A stretch of 64,000 nucleotides of DNA from contig NZ_WJII01000001.1 in the NCBI RefSeq assembly GCF_009649635.1, positions 868,001-932,000 on the forward strand. The letters run 5' to 3'. This DNA is from Microbacterium sp. SYP-A9085. GTDB lineage: Bacteria; Actinomycetota; Actinomycetes; Actinomycetales; Microbacteriaceae. How positions within the stretch are numbered: position 1 is the stretch's first letter; every line of letters starts with the position of its first letter. A program made the position numbers and the translations under genes. This document shows positions 53,424-64,000 of the stretch, one piece after another. Below the pieces are notes generated by a model. That model worked only from the letters and a program-made list of their open reading frames with translations, ran no database searches and was not told where the DNA came from.

Positions 53424-54740
53424 GTGTTGCTCTGTTACTCCTCCAGCCATCGCACGACCGCCTTCGACATCCTCGAGCGGCTCGAGCGCGGTGCCGGCGA
53501 CGTGATCGAGCGACTGGCCGACCGCGCCGGCGGCAGCGTCGTGCTGTCCACCTGCAACCGGTTCGAGGTGTACCTCGATGTGCCCGCCGACGCGCCCGCC
53601 GCCGAAGACGCGCTCGTGGGCACCGTCGCATCCGCGACCGGGATGAGCGCCGCGGAGGTCCGGGATGCCGGGATGCTGGTGCGCGGCCATGCGGTCGCCG
53701 AGCACGCGTTCGCCGTGGCCAGCGGCCTGGAGTCCGTCGTCGTGGGCGAAGGCGAGATCGCCGGACAGGTGCGGCGTGCGCTCGAGGGCGCCCGCGAGCG
53801 CGGCACGGCGACCCGCGAACTGGAGCGCGTGTTCCAGCTGGCCTCGCGCACGTCGCGCGGAGTGAAGAACCGCACCGGCCTGTCGAGTGCCGGGCGCTCC
53901 GTCGTCCGCCTCGCGCTGGACATGGCCGAGACCCGGATCACCGACTGGGCCGCCACCCGCGTGCTCCTGGTGGGCACCGGCCGCTACGCCGGCGCGAGCC
54001 TTGCGGCCCTCCGTGACCGCGGCGTCACCCGCGTGCAGGTCCATTCGCGCAGCGGCCGGGCCGCCGCGTTCGCTGCGAGCCACGGCATCACGGCGACCGA
54101 ATCCCTCGCGCAGGCCGTCGCCGACAGCGACCTCGTCGTCGCGTGCAGCGTCGCCCCCACCGTGATCCTCGACGAGGCGACCGTGGCCGCGGCCGCCGTG
54201 CGCGAGGGCGCCCTGCCGCGCCGACTCATCATCGACCTCGGCCTGCCCCGCAACGTCGACCCGGCCGCGGCATCCGTCCCCGGCGTGGAGCTGCTCGACC
54301 TGGAGACGCTGCGCGCGCACGCCCCGCTGCCCGAGCTCGGCGCCACCGACGAGGCCCGCGCGCTCGTCGACGACGCGGTCGCCGACTACCGTCGGGCGAC
54401 GGCAGAGGATGCCGTGACCCCGGCGCTCGTCGCGCTCCGCCGGCACGTGTTCGACGTGCTCGACGGTGAGATCGCCTGGGCGCGCGGCCGCGGCGACGTC
54501 AGCCCGCAGACCGAGGCAGCGCTCCGGCACCTGGCCGGCGTACTGCTGCACGGGCCGTCCGTGCGCGGGCGGGCCCTGGCCGCGGAGGGGCGCGCGGACG
54601 AGTTCGCGCAGGCGGTGTCGGCCCTGTTCGGCGTCGAGGTCGCACGTTCGTGCCCCGTCGCCGAACTGCACCCCGCCGACCAGCGCCCCGCCGACCTGCA
54701 CCCCGCCGACCCGGCGGTATCGCGCGGCTCCGCCGGCTAA
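53424..54740 (+). CDS. hemA: Glutamyl-tRNA reductase
   Basis: This 438-residue enzyme makes glutamate-1-semialdehyde from glutamyl-tRNA, the first committed haem step. The catalytic Cys is in [24 protein letters not shown] and the NADPH domain ([11 protein letters not shown]) follow. The last 20 residues contain three HPAD/RPAD-like repeats. GTG 53424 has TATCCT eight bases upstream and no Shine-Dalgarno. Its 3' end overlaps the next convergent gene by 4 bases. Confidence 0.96.
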   Translation: MLLCYSSSHRTTAFDILERLERGAGDVIERLADRAGGSVVLSTCNRFEVYLDVPADAPAAEDALVGTVASATGMSAAEVRDAGMLVRGHAVAEHAFAVASGLESVVVGEGEIAGQVRRALEGARERGTATRELERVFQLASRTSRGVKNRTGLSSAGRSVVRLALDMAETRITDWAATRVLLVGTGRYAGASLAALRDRGVTRVQVHSRSGRAAAFAASHGITATESLAQAVADSDLVVACSVAPTVILDEATVAAAAVREGALPRRLIIDLGLPRNVDPAAASVPGVELLDLETLRAHAPLPELGATDEARALVDDAVADYRRATAEDAVTPALVALRRHVFDVLDGEIAWARGRGDVSPQTEAALRHLAGVLLHGPSVRGRALAAEGRADEFAQAVSALFGVEVARSCPVAELHPADQRPADLHPADPAVSRGSAG

Positions 54741-55327
54741 CTCGGGTCGAGCCGCAGCACCGTCGTCTCGTCGAGGGTGAGATCGTCGACGACCCGCAGC
54801 GACCGTGCCAGGTCGTCGAGCGCGGCCGTGATGGTTCCGAACCGGGACCGGTCCGAGCACACCGCCGTGAGCGTCACGAAGTGCGTGCCGACATCCCACG
54901 TGTACGTCGCGAACGGGGGAGTCTTCGGCTGCCGCGGCAGCGGGATCAGCAGCCGCTCGCCCACGCCCAGGTGCGGGTTGCGGAACTGCTCGGTGTCGTC
55001 GTACTCCATCGGCATCATGGCGCGCGCGGTGCGCAGTTGCGGCGTCGCCTCCTGCAGCTGCGCCATGGCGACCAGCAGCGCGGGGTCCTCGCGCCAGACC
55101 CAGACCAGAACCCGCCCGTCGGCCTTGCGCATCAGGAACGGGGCGGCCTGGCTCAGCATCCACGCGATCATCCCGCCCCCGGAGGGCTGCTGCGCGCCGA
55201 GCAGTCCGCCGGTCTGCGTGAGCAGCATGCGGATCGCCGCCTTGCGGTGCCGTCGCCCCTTCAGCCCGAGCGAGCCGGTCACCGGGACCCAGCGGTCGGC
55301 GCGGGCGTCGGCCTGGAGTCGGGACAT
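54737..55327 (-). CDS. Conserved-looking hypothetical protein
   Basis: This 196-residue soluble protein has mixed alpha/beta character and no signal peptide. It begins [19 protein letters not shown] and contains [20 protein letters not shown] and [17 protein letters not shown]. No known domain is recognised. Coding statistics are normal and the start is supported by TAGCGT ending six bases before the ATG, so it is probably expressed, from a leaderless message. It converges with hemA and overlaps it by 4 bases. Function unknown. Confidence 0.7.
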   Translation of the reverse strand: MSRLQADARADRWVPVTGSLGLKGRRHRKAAIRMLLTQTGGLLGAQQPSGGGMIAWMLSQAAPFLMRKADGRVLVWVWREDPALLVAMAQLQEATPQLRTARAMMPMEYDDTEQFRNPHLGVGERLLIPLPRQPKTPPFATYTWDVGTHFVTLTAVCSDRSRFGTITAALDDLARSLRVVDDLTLDETTVLRLDPS

Positions 55328-55455
55328 GACACCACGCTAGGCGGCTCGGCTGTGTGCGCGCCGCGCGTTCCGGTCCCCGGCGCGGCCGAGGTGCTCGGGT
55401 ACAGTGGACACGCGTCGCCCCCGGCGCCGCCGCAGAGGAAGGCACTCGTCTCACC

Positions 55456-56691
55456 GTGACTCCCGCCCCACCAGCGGACTCGCCGCGTCCGGCCGCGTCC
55501 ACGCCGCCGGACTCCGAGACGAAGGTGCCGCTGACCGTCCTGATCGGGGCGGACACGTTCCTCCCGCACGTCAACGGGGCCGCCCGTTTCGCCGAGCGCC
55601 TCGCCGCCGGGCTCGTGGCCCGCGGCCACCGCGTGCACGTGTCGGCGCCCAGCGTCGGCCACCGCAACCACGGCACTTTCGTCGAGGACATCGAGGGGCA
55701 GCGGATGACCGTGCACCGCCTGCCCGCATGGCGCTGGTACCCGCACGACTGGCTCACGTTCGTGCTGCCGTGGATGAGCAAGCACTACGCCCGCAAGGTC
55801 CTCGACGAGGTCAAGCCGGATGTCGTGCATATCCAGTCGCACATAGTGATCGGGCGGGGTCTGGCCCGCGAGGCCCGCAAGCGCGGCATCCCGATCGTCG
55901 CGACGAATCACGTGATGGCCGAGAACATCCTCGACTTCACGACGCTTCCCCCGCTTCTGGACAAGCTGTTCGTCAAGCTCGCCTGGGACGACGCGGAACG
56001 GACCCTGACGATGGCACGGGCGGTCACGACGCCGACCCGGAAGGCCGCGGACTTCCTCGAGCGCACGATCGACATCTCCGGCGTGATCCCCGTCTCCTGC
56101 GGGATCGACAGGTCCCACTACCGCCCGGATCTCACGCCCCGGGACGCGAACCGGATCCTTTTCGTCGGCCGGCTCACCACAGAGAAGCACATCGACGTCG
56201 TGCTGCAGGCCATCGCACGGCTCGACCCGGCGCTCGACGTTCACTTCGATGTCGTCGGCAGCGGCGACCAGCGCCGCAGCCTCGAGCAGCTCGCCCACGA
56301 ACTGGGGCTGGACGCGCGTGTCACGTTCCATGGCCACACCGGGGACGAGCAGCTCCGTGACCTGTATTCCCGGGCCGGCGTCTTCGCGATAGCCTCGATC
56401 GCCGAGCTGCAGTCGATCGCCACGATGGAGGCGATGGCGTCCGGGCTGCCGATCGTCGCCGCGGACGCCGTCGCGCTCCCGCACCTCGTACACGACGGGA
56501 TGAACGGCTACCTTTTCCCGCCGGGGGATGTCGAGGCCCTCGCGGACCGCCTCACCCGCGTGCTCACCGCCGACCCGCAGGAGCGCCTGCGGATGCAGCA
56601 GGCCTCGCTGGACGGCGTCGCCATCCACGACATCACCCGCACCCTCGACACGTTCGAGGCCCTCTACCGCGGCGCGCCCCTGCCCGACTGA
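55456..56691 (+). CDS. GT4-family glycosyltransferase
   Basis: This 411-residue glycosyltransferase has a GT-B fold. The N-terminal acceptor domain starts after about 28 variable residues (VLIGADTFLPHVNGAARFAERLA). The donor-site motif is FVGRLTTEKHIDVVLQAI and the nucleotide-sugar Glu region is SIAELQSIATMEAMASGLPIV (written without its flanks). GTG 55456 is preceded by GAGGAAGG and lies 44 bases after a -10-like TACAGT box's start point. Such enzymes add mannose or glucose to lipids or polysaccharides. Confidence 0.9.
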   Translation: MTPAPPADSPRPAASTPPDSETKVPLTVLIGADTFLPHVNGAARFAERLAAGLVARGHRVHVSAPSVGHRNHGTFVEDIEGQRMTVHRLPAWRWYPHDWLTFVLPWMSKHYARKVLDEVKPDVVHIQSHIVIGRGLAREARKRGIPIVATNHVMAENILDFTTLPPLLDKLFVKLAWDDAERTLTMARAVTTPTRKAADFLERTIDISGVIPVSCGIDRSHYRPDLTPRDANRILFVGRLTTEKHIDVVLQAIARLDPALDVHFDVVGSGDQRRSLEQLAHELGLDARVTFHGHTGDEQLRDLYSRAGVFAIASIAELQSIATMEAMASGLPIVAADAVALPHLVHDGMNGYLFPPGDVEALADRLTRVLTADPQERLRMQQASLDGVAIHDITRTLDTFEALYRGAPLPD

Positions 56692-56702
56692 CGAGGTCGT
56701 CC

Positions 56703-57908
56703 GTGCACATCGCCTTCTTCTCCGATCAGCACCTGTCGTCGCTCGGCGGCGCCCAGGTCTCGATGCGCCTGCAGAAGCGGTACCTGGAGCGGGCCGGGCA
56801 CACCGTCTCGGTGATAGCCCCGCGCATGCACGGCCCGCGTGCGGCCGCGCTCGCCCAGCGTATGCCTGATCCGGCATACATCGATACGCCGTCGATCGCC
56901 ATCACGCCCGACCGGGAGTACTCGCTGACCCTGCCCGGGCGCCGCACGGACCGTTTCGTCGACGACGCGCTGCGTGGACGCCCGCCCGTGGATCTGGTGC
57001 ACGTGCAGGCCGACTTCTGGGGTGCGCTGACCGGACACCGGTTCGCCGCCCGGCACGGAGCGCCGCTCGTGCACACCATGCACAATCGCGTGGGCGTCGG
57101 CATCGCGGCGACGATGCCGTTCCCGTCGCTAGCGCTGCGGCTGCTCGGAACGTGGCAGCGAGCGATGCTGGGCGCCCGCCCCCGCGGACGTGACGGCTGG
57201 GCGTACCTGCGCAACCTTGCGCACCGCGCGGACGCCGTCACCGCGCCGTCGGCGCACTTCGCGCGCCGGCTCGAGGAGCACGGCGCCGTCCCCGCGTCGC
57301 ATCCGCACGTGGACGTCATCTGGAACGGCATCGACGACGAGATCCTCGACGATGCCCTCGCGCTGCAGTCGCCCCGCCGACCCGGACCGCCGCGCTTCAT
57401 CTGGCTCGGCCGGATGAGTCCGGAGAAGCGACTGCTTCCGTTCCTGGAGGCGCTGTGTGACGCGGGACTGCGCGCCGACGTGCAGGTGCTCGGCGGCGGC
57501 GGCGGACGCCGGGCCGCAGAGCGGTACATCGAACGGCGGGCGCCCGAGGCATCCGTCGTGTTCGGCGGCCGGATGACGTACGTCGAGACGCTGCGGCGCA
57601 TCGAAGAGGCCGACGCCGTCGTGCAGACCTCGATCGGCTTCGAAACGCAGGGGATGACGGTGTTCGAGGGAGCGTCGCTGGGCACGCCGTCGATCATCAG
57701 CGACCCCGACATCGCCGCCGAGCTCGAGTCCGGCTTCTGGGAGGTGTCGGACGCGTCGACTGCGGCGCTCGCGGCCGCCCTCACCACCGCCGCCGCCGAC
57801 ATCGCCGCCGGCACCGCGCCGGTGCCGAGCCCGTCGGTCGCCGAGCGGTTCCGGCAGTCCTCGCGCACGGCGGCCATGCTGGCGGTCTACGAGCGCGTCC
57901 TGCGCTGA
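56703..57908 (+). CDS. GT4-family glycosyltransferase
   Basis: This 401-residue second GT-B enzyme starts [21 protein letters not shown], with the donor domain motif [20 protein letters not shown] and the [11 protein letters not shown] nucleotide-sugar region. It lies 11 bases after the first glycosyltransferase and probably acts in the same pathway, for example cell-surface glycolipid synthesis. GTG 56703 is taken as start. Acceptor and donor are unknown. Confidence 0.9.
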   Translation: MHIAFFSDQHLSSLGGAQVSMRLQKRYLERAGHTVSVIAPRMHGPRAAALAQRMPDPAYIDTPSIAITPDREYSLTLPGRRTDRFVDDALRGRPPVDLVHVQADFWGALTGHRFAARHGAPLVHTMHNRVGVGIAATMPFPSLALRLLGTWQRAMLGARPRGRDGWAYLRNLAHRADAVTAPSAHFARRLEEHGAVPASHPHVDVIWNGIDDEILDDALALQSPRRPGPPRFIWLGRMSPEKRLLPFLEALCDAGLRADVQVLGGGGGRRAAERYIERRAPEASVVFGGRMTYVETLRRIEEADAVVQTSIGFETQGMTVFEGASLGTPSIISDPDIAAELESGFWEVSDASTAALAAALTTAAADIAAGTAPVPSPSVAERFRQSSRTAAMLAVYERVLR

Positions 57909-57963
57909 GCGCACGGCCCGGGCCGCTCGTACCACGCGGCGCGGACGCCCGCACCCGATGGTA

Positions 57964-58011
57964 TTGCCGACGCCGCCCCGAGCGCGTAAACTTGAGCCAG
58001 AACGACTCAAC
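57964..58011 (+). promoter_or_regulatory. clpB promoter with HAIR operator
   Basis: TTGCCG (57964-57969) and TAAACT (57987-57992) have a 17-base spacer. The HAIR dyad CTTGAGC-N7-ACTCAAC (57991-58011) overlaps the -10 box in the same geometry as at dnaK. clpB is thus a predicted HspR target. Confidence 0.82.
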
Positions 58012-58047
58012 TTTGACGGATGAGTTCCATGGATGCCAAGGAGACAC

Positions 58048-60246
<2,199 letters not shown>

Positions 60247-61620
60247 TCACACGGTGGATGTCGCCCACTCCGCGGGGCCGTCGGAGCCGGCGGCGTACTC
60301 CTCCAAGGGCACGTCGCCGCGTTTCCACGCATCAAGGACCGGTTCGATGATCCGCCAGCATTCCTCCGCGGCATCCGCCCGCACCGACAGGGCGACGTCG
60401 CCGTCGAGCACCTGCGACAGCACCTCGGTGTAGGCCAGCAGCGTGCTGCTGCCGAGCTTGGTGGACAGTACCTCGCGTCGCAGCGCAAACGGGTCGTCGC
60501 CGCCGTTGACGTTCAGTTCGAGCTCGATGCGGTCCGGGCTCAGGCCGATCCGCAGCACCCCTCCGTCGGCGGGTTTTCCGGACAGGCCCTCCGGGATGTG
60601 CCGCACGGGGCGCAGCGTCACGACGATCTGCGCCTTCTTCTCGCCGAGCGCCTTCCCGCTGCGCAGCGTGAACGGCACCCCGGTCCAGCGGGACGTGCGC
60701 ACCTCGCACACGATCTCCGCGAGCGTCTCGGTGTCCAGGGACGGGTCCACGCCCTCCTCATCCACGTACGACGGCAGCGGGCGGCCGTCGATGGTGCCGG
60801 CCGTGTACCGGGCGCGGCGGGACGCGCGCACGGGGTTGTCTTCCCAGATGTGTGTGGCGCGCAGGGCGGCGCTCTTCGCGTCGCGCAGATCGACCTCATC
60901 GAGATCCACCGGCTCCTCCATCGCGAGCACCGCGAGCACCTGCAGCAGGTGGCTCTGGATCATGTCCACGAGCGCCCCCGCCTTGTCGTAGTAGCGGGCG
61001 CGGCCCTCCAGCGCCAGCGACTCGTCGTACCGGACGAGCACCGACTGGACGTGATCGGCCGACCAGATCGGCTCGACGAGCCGGTTCGCGAAGCGCACGC
61101 CGAGAATGTTCAGCAGGGTCGGGCGGCCGAGGAAGTGGTCGACGCGGAAGATCTTGTTCTCGGGCACGAGCGCTCGCAGTGTCGCGTTCAGCGTCTTCGC
61201 GCTGTCCTCATTGCCGCCGAACGGCTTCTCCAGCGCGAACACCGTGTCCTGCGGCAGCGGCACGTCCTGCAGGGCGGTGCACGCGGCCATCGTGACGGCG
61301 GGGGGCACCGCGAAGTACATCACCAGGGGACCGTGGATGTCGGCCAGCAGCTTCTTCAGCTCCGCGACGTCCGTGATGTCAGCCTGCGTGTACGTGGTCT
61401 CGCCCAGCCGGTCGACCATGTCCGCGGCGTCCGCCGAGGCGAATGACGCGCGGACGGCATCCCCCCATCGTCGGGCGCTCCAGGGGTCCGTCCCCGCCCC
61501 GCGCAGGGTCACCTGCCGATCCGGGTCGCGCTTCAGCAGCTGGCCGAGGGCAGGCAGGAGCAGGCGCGAGGTCAGGTCGCCGGAAGCCCCGAAGATGAGC
61601 AGTGTTGTGGTCTTCGCCAT
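60247..61620 (-). CDS. zwf: Glucose-6-phosphate 1-dehydrogenase
   Basis: This 457-residue NADP enzyme oxidises glucose-6-phosphate. The dinucleotide motif LLIFGASGDLTSRLL starts the protein; the active-site block is RVDHFLGRPTLLNIL. It is about 50 residues shorter than the classic form and has a divergent middle. ATG 61620 has TATCGT seven bases before it and no Shine-Dalgarno. It converges with clpB with no gap, and is divergent from the GH15 gene. Confidence 0.93.
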   Translation of the reverse strand: MAKTTTLLIFGASGDLTSRLLLPALGQLLKRDPDRQVTLRGAGTDPWSARRWGDAVRASFASADAADMVDRLGETTYTQADITDVAELKKLLADIHGPLVMYFAVPPAVTMAACTALQDVPLPQDTVFALEKPFGGNEDSAKTLNATLRALVPENKIFRVDHFLGRPTLLNILGVRFANRLVEPIWSADHVQSVLVRYDESLALEGRARYYDKAGALVDMIQSHLLQVLAVLAMEEPVDLDEVDLRDAKSAALRATHIWEDNPVRASRRARYTAGTIDGRPLPSYVDEEGVDPSLDTETLAEIVCEVRTSRWTGVPFTLRSGKALGEKKAQIVVTLRPVRHIPEGLSGKPADGGVLRIGLSPDRIELELNVNGGDDPFALRREVLSTKLGSSTLLAYTEVLSQVLDGDVALSVRADAAEECWRIIEPVLDAWKRGDVPLEEYAAGSDGPAEWATSTV

Positions 61621-61683
61621 GGTTTTCACGATAACCATGGCCCACTGGCGCGCAATGGGCTTGCGGTGCAAGACTCGAAGGCG

Positions 61684-63480
61684 ATGTCCGTCCCCATCGA
61701 GCAATACGCGCTTCTGAGCAATTGCCGCACGGCCGCACTGGTCTCGCTCGAGGGCAGCATCGACTGGCTCTGTCTGCCGCGGCTGGACTCGGCATCCGTG
61801 TTCGGCGCGCTCCTGGGCGATCACGACCAGGGATGCTGGAGCGTGCGGCCGGTCGATGAGACGGCCACCGCGACCCGGTGGTACGACGACGACACGTTCC
61901 TGCTCGTCACCCGCTGGGAATCCGCCAGCGGGGTCGCCGAGGTGCACGACTTCATGCCGATCGATCCCGAGGAGCACCTGAACCTCAACCGGATCGATGT
62001 CGTGCGGCGCATCGTCGGCGTGAAGGGGCTCGTCGAGTTCGAGCACACGCTGCGGATGCGCTTCGACTACGCCCGCGCCATCCCGTGGGTGCGGCAGACC
62101 GGGACCACGGAGCGGCCGGAGCTGGTGGCGATGGCGGGGCCCGACGCTCTCGTCGTCCGCGGGGGCCGACTGCACGCGGCCGATCACGCGCACGTCGGTC
62201 GGCTCGCGGTGGCCGAAGGACAGAGCGTCGACCTCACGCTGACGTGGTTCCCGTCGCACCGCGACGTCCCGGAGCCGATCGACGTCGAACAGGCCGTCGT
62301 CGACACCCGCGACTGGTGGCAGACGTGGGCGGACCGGATCGAGCACAAGGGGTCGCACCGGGCGCAGGTCGTCCGTTCGTTGCTGATCCTGCGCGCGCTG
62401 ACCAACCGTGTCACCGGGGGCATCGCGGCGGCGGCCACGACATCCCTGCCCGAGGACTTCGGCGGTGTCCGCAACTGGGACTACCGGTTCGTCTGGCTGC
62501 GGGATGCCGCGCTGACGCTGGAGGCCCTCCTCGACCACGGGTTCACGGCGCTCGCTGAGCACTGGCGGGAGTGGCTCGTGCGCGCCGTCGCCGGGGACCC
62601 CGCCGACCTGCAGATCATGTACGGGCTCGCCGGGGAGCGCGACCTGCTCGAGCGCCAAATGCACAGCCTCCCCGGCTACGCAAAGTCGTCGCCGGTGCGG
62701 ATCGGCAACACCGCGGCGCTGCAGTATCAGGCCGACGTCGTCGGCGAGGTGCTGGTGACCCTGTCGGCGGCGCGCGAGGGCGGCCTGGCGGACACGGCGT
62801 TCTCGTGGCCGCTGGCGAAGAAGCTCGTCTCCTACGCCGCCCATCAGCTGGACCGTCCGGACAACGGGATGTGGGAGATCCGCGGCGACCCGCACATGTT
62901 CACGCACTCGCGCGTCATGGTGTGGGCGACATTCGACCGCGCCGTGCGCGCGGTCGACGAGCACGGGCTGAAGGGACCCTCCGACACGTGGCGCGATCTG
63001 CGCAATCGGGTGAAGGACGAGATCGACCGCAGTGGCGTCACCGACGGCCACTTCACGCAGTACTACGGCACCACGGAGGTCGACGCATCGCTCCTGCTGC
63101 TGCCGCAGGTGGGCTTCTGCCCGCCCGACGACGAACGCATGCTCGCGACCGTCGAGAAGATCGAGCAGGACCTGATGGAGGACGGGATGCTGCGCCGCTA
63201 CCGGACCGCGACCGGCGTGGACGGGCTGCCCGGCTCCGAGTACCCGTTCCTCGCCTGCTCGTTCTGGCTCGTGGAGCAGTATGCGGCGACCCGGCGTCTG
63301 AAGGAGGCGCGGGCGCTCATGGACCGGCTCTGCGCGCTCGCCAACGACGTCGGGATGCTGTCGGAGGAATACGACGTGAAGAACCGGCGCCAGGCCGGCA
63401 ACACCCCGCAGGCGTTCTCGCACCTGGCGCTCGTGCGCGCGGCCGACGCGCTCGCGCGGGCCCGGCACAAGCCCCGCTGA
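61684..63480 (+). CDS. Glycoside hydrolase family 15 protein (trehalase/glucoamylase-like)
   Basis: This 598-residue enzyme has an N-terminal beta-sandwich (SNCRTAALVSLEGSIDWLCLP) and an alpha/alpha barrel. Catalytic Glu residues probably lie around RFVWLRDAALTLEA and the C-terminal FLACSFWLVEQYA. Mycobacterial members of this form are trehalases, so trehalose or another alpha-glucoside is likely. GAAGG precedes ATG 61684. The divergent zwf suggests a link to glucose-6-phosphate use. Confidence 0.88.
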   Translation: MSVPIEQYALLSNCRTAALVSLEGSIDWLCLPRLDSASVFGALLGDHDQGCWSVRPVDETATATRWYDDDTFLLVTRWESASGVAEVHDFMPIDPEEHLNLNRIDVVRRIVGVKGLVEFEHTLRMRFDYARAIPWVRQTGTTERPELVAMAGPDALVVRGGRLHAADHAHVGRLAVAEGQSVDLTLTWFPSHRDVPEPIDVEQAVVDTRDWWQTWADRIEHKGSHRAQVVRSLLILRALTNRVTGGIAAAATTSLPEDFGGVRNWDYRFVWLRDAALTLEALLDHGFTALAEHWREWLVRAVAGDPADLQIMYGLAGERDLLERQMHSLPGYAKSSPVRIGNTAALQYQADVVGEVLVTLSAAREGGLADTAFSWPLAKKLVSYAAHQLDRPDNGMWEIRGDPHMFTHSRVMVWATFDRAVRAVDEHGLKGPSDTWRDLRNRVKDEIDRSGVTDGHFTQYYGTTEVDASLLLLPQVGFCPPDDERMLATVEKIEQDLMEDGMLRRYRTATGVDGLPGSEYPFLACSFWLVEQYAATRRLKEARALMDRLCALANDVGMLSEEYDVKNRRQAGNTPQAFSHLALVRAADALARARHKPR

Positions 63481-63481
63481 G

Positions 63482-64000
63482 CTACGCCTTCAGCGCCTCG
63501 CCGAGCTTCACACGCGCCCCCATCCGCAGCAGCGAGTTGCGGTAGATCTTCGACCCCACCAGCACCGCCGCCACGCACGTGGCCACGAGGATCGCGAGCG
63601 AGACCAGCGGCTCCCACCACTGTGCGGAGCCCAGGTACAGGCGCAGCGGCATCCCGACCGGCGCCGAGAACGGCACGTACGACATCACCGCGAGCACGAC
63701 CGGGTTGTCGTTGAACAGGATGACGAGGATGTACGGGGCCAGGATCAGCATCGTCAGCGGCATCGTCGTCGAGCCGATGTCCTCCTGTCGCGACACCATC
63801 GCGGCCGCGCCGGCGAACAGCGCGGCCAGCAGGATGAACCCGAACAGGAAGAACACGGCGAACCACGCCATCGGCCCACCGAGGCCCGACAGCACCGCGC
63901 TCTGTCCGCTGACACTGAGCCCGATGCTCGCTATCGCCACGAGGGCCACGATCTGCGCCATCGCCAGGATCGTGTTGCCGATCACCTTTCCCGCCATCAA
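63482..64000 (-). CDS. ABC-2 type transporter permease, C-terminal part (cut by window edge)
   Basis: The last 172 residues of a membrane permease are visible. Five or six hydrophobic helices, MVSRQEDIGSTTMPLTML, and PFSAPVGMPLRLYLG are hallmarks of NatB-like ABC-2 exporters. The frame is open at the right edge, so the N-terminus and the start are outside. The ATPase is probably further on. It converges with the GH15 gene one base away. Likely role: efflux of sodium, drugs or peptides. Confidence 0.8.
   Translation of the reverse strand: MMAGKVIGNTILAMAQIVALVAIASIGLSVSGQSAVLSGLGGPMAWFAVFFLFGFILLAALFAGAAAMVSRQEDIGSTTMPLTMLILAPYILVILFNDNPVVLAVMSYVPFSAPVGMPLRLYLGSAQWWEPLVSLAILVATCVAAVLVGSKIYRNSLLRMGARVKLGEALKA

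Noticed and set aside
60247..63468. A 1073-codon frame on the minus strand covering zwf and extending across the GH15 gene
   Set aside because: Only the first part (to 61620) matches a protein family. The rest is the antisense of GH15, Arg/His-rich with no domain, and arises from high GC.

Overview
The window is chromosomal DNA of a high-GC actinobacterium, most likely Microbacterium or a close relative in Microbacteriaceae. Pointers are the HspR/HAIR heat-shock circuit, the coproporphyrin-dependent haem pathway with HemQ, a ClpB without its N-terminal domain, several copies of a small protein family typical of Microbacteriaceae (DUF7882), and Asp-GAT and Ala-GCA codons concentrated in GGATGYC/GRCATCC words. 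Genus is inferred from gene content only.

Layout. 1-15.3 kb: a catabolic locus behind a divergent IclR regulator: a three-gene ABC importer, then crotonase, fumarylacetoacetate-hydrolase-like protein, NDP-forming acyl-CoA synthetase, fumarase/aspartase-type lyase, three different enolase-superfamily enzymes and an MFS carrier. Most are joined by 4-bp stop/start overlaps. The substrate cannot be read from sequence, and the combination is the least familiar metabolic unit here. 15.5-22 kb: a stress block with a short-chain dehydrogenase, Dps, CBS-pair and FHA proteins, tiny acidic or proline-rich proteins, membrane proteins, four DUF7882 paralogues and an orphan LuxR-type regulator with an operator-like palindrome at its promoter. 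22-26 kb: two nitrilase-superfamily amidohydrolases around an APC permease, with a divergent GntR regulator.

26.2-27.3 kb: a decayed mini-element in the 3' end of tRNA-Gly(CCC). A perfect 40-bp duplication of the tRNA 3' half flanks an integrase remnant and small unknown genes. 27.6-28.7 kb: a DUF2510 membrane protein and dCTP deaminase. 28.7-35.9 kb: a glycan-use module (lipoprotein GH43, sugar ABC importer, LacI regulator, GH2) with one operator sequence at both predicted promoters. 36-41.8 kb: an MFS protein and dnaK-grpE-dnaJ-hspR with HAIR operators. 41.8-44.4 kb: the biotin ECF transporter bioY-bioM-bioN and a divergent TetR regulator, with a tandem palindromic operator between.

44.8-54.7 kb: haem biosynthesis (hemE, hemG/cgoX, hemQ/chdC, hemH/cpfC, hemC, hemB, hemL on minus; hemA divergent). 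hemD is not present. Three junctions are filled by unrelated palindromic or tandem repeats, and hemG carries an in-frame 153-bp tandem duplication at its 5' end. 54.7-64 kb: a hypothetical protein, two GT4 glycosyltransferases, clpB with its own HAIR, zwf, a GH15 glycosidase and a truncated ABC-2 permease.

Many genes lack a Shine-Dalgarno and instead have a -10-like hexamer about six bases before the start codon, suggesting leaderless transcripts.
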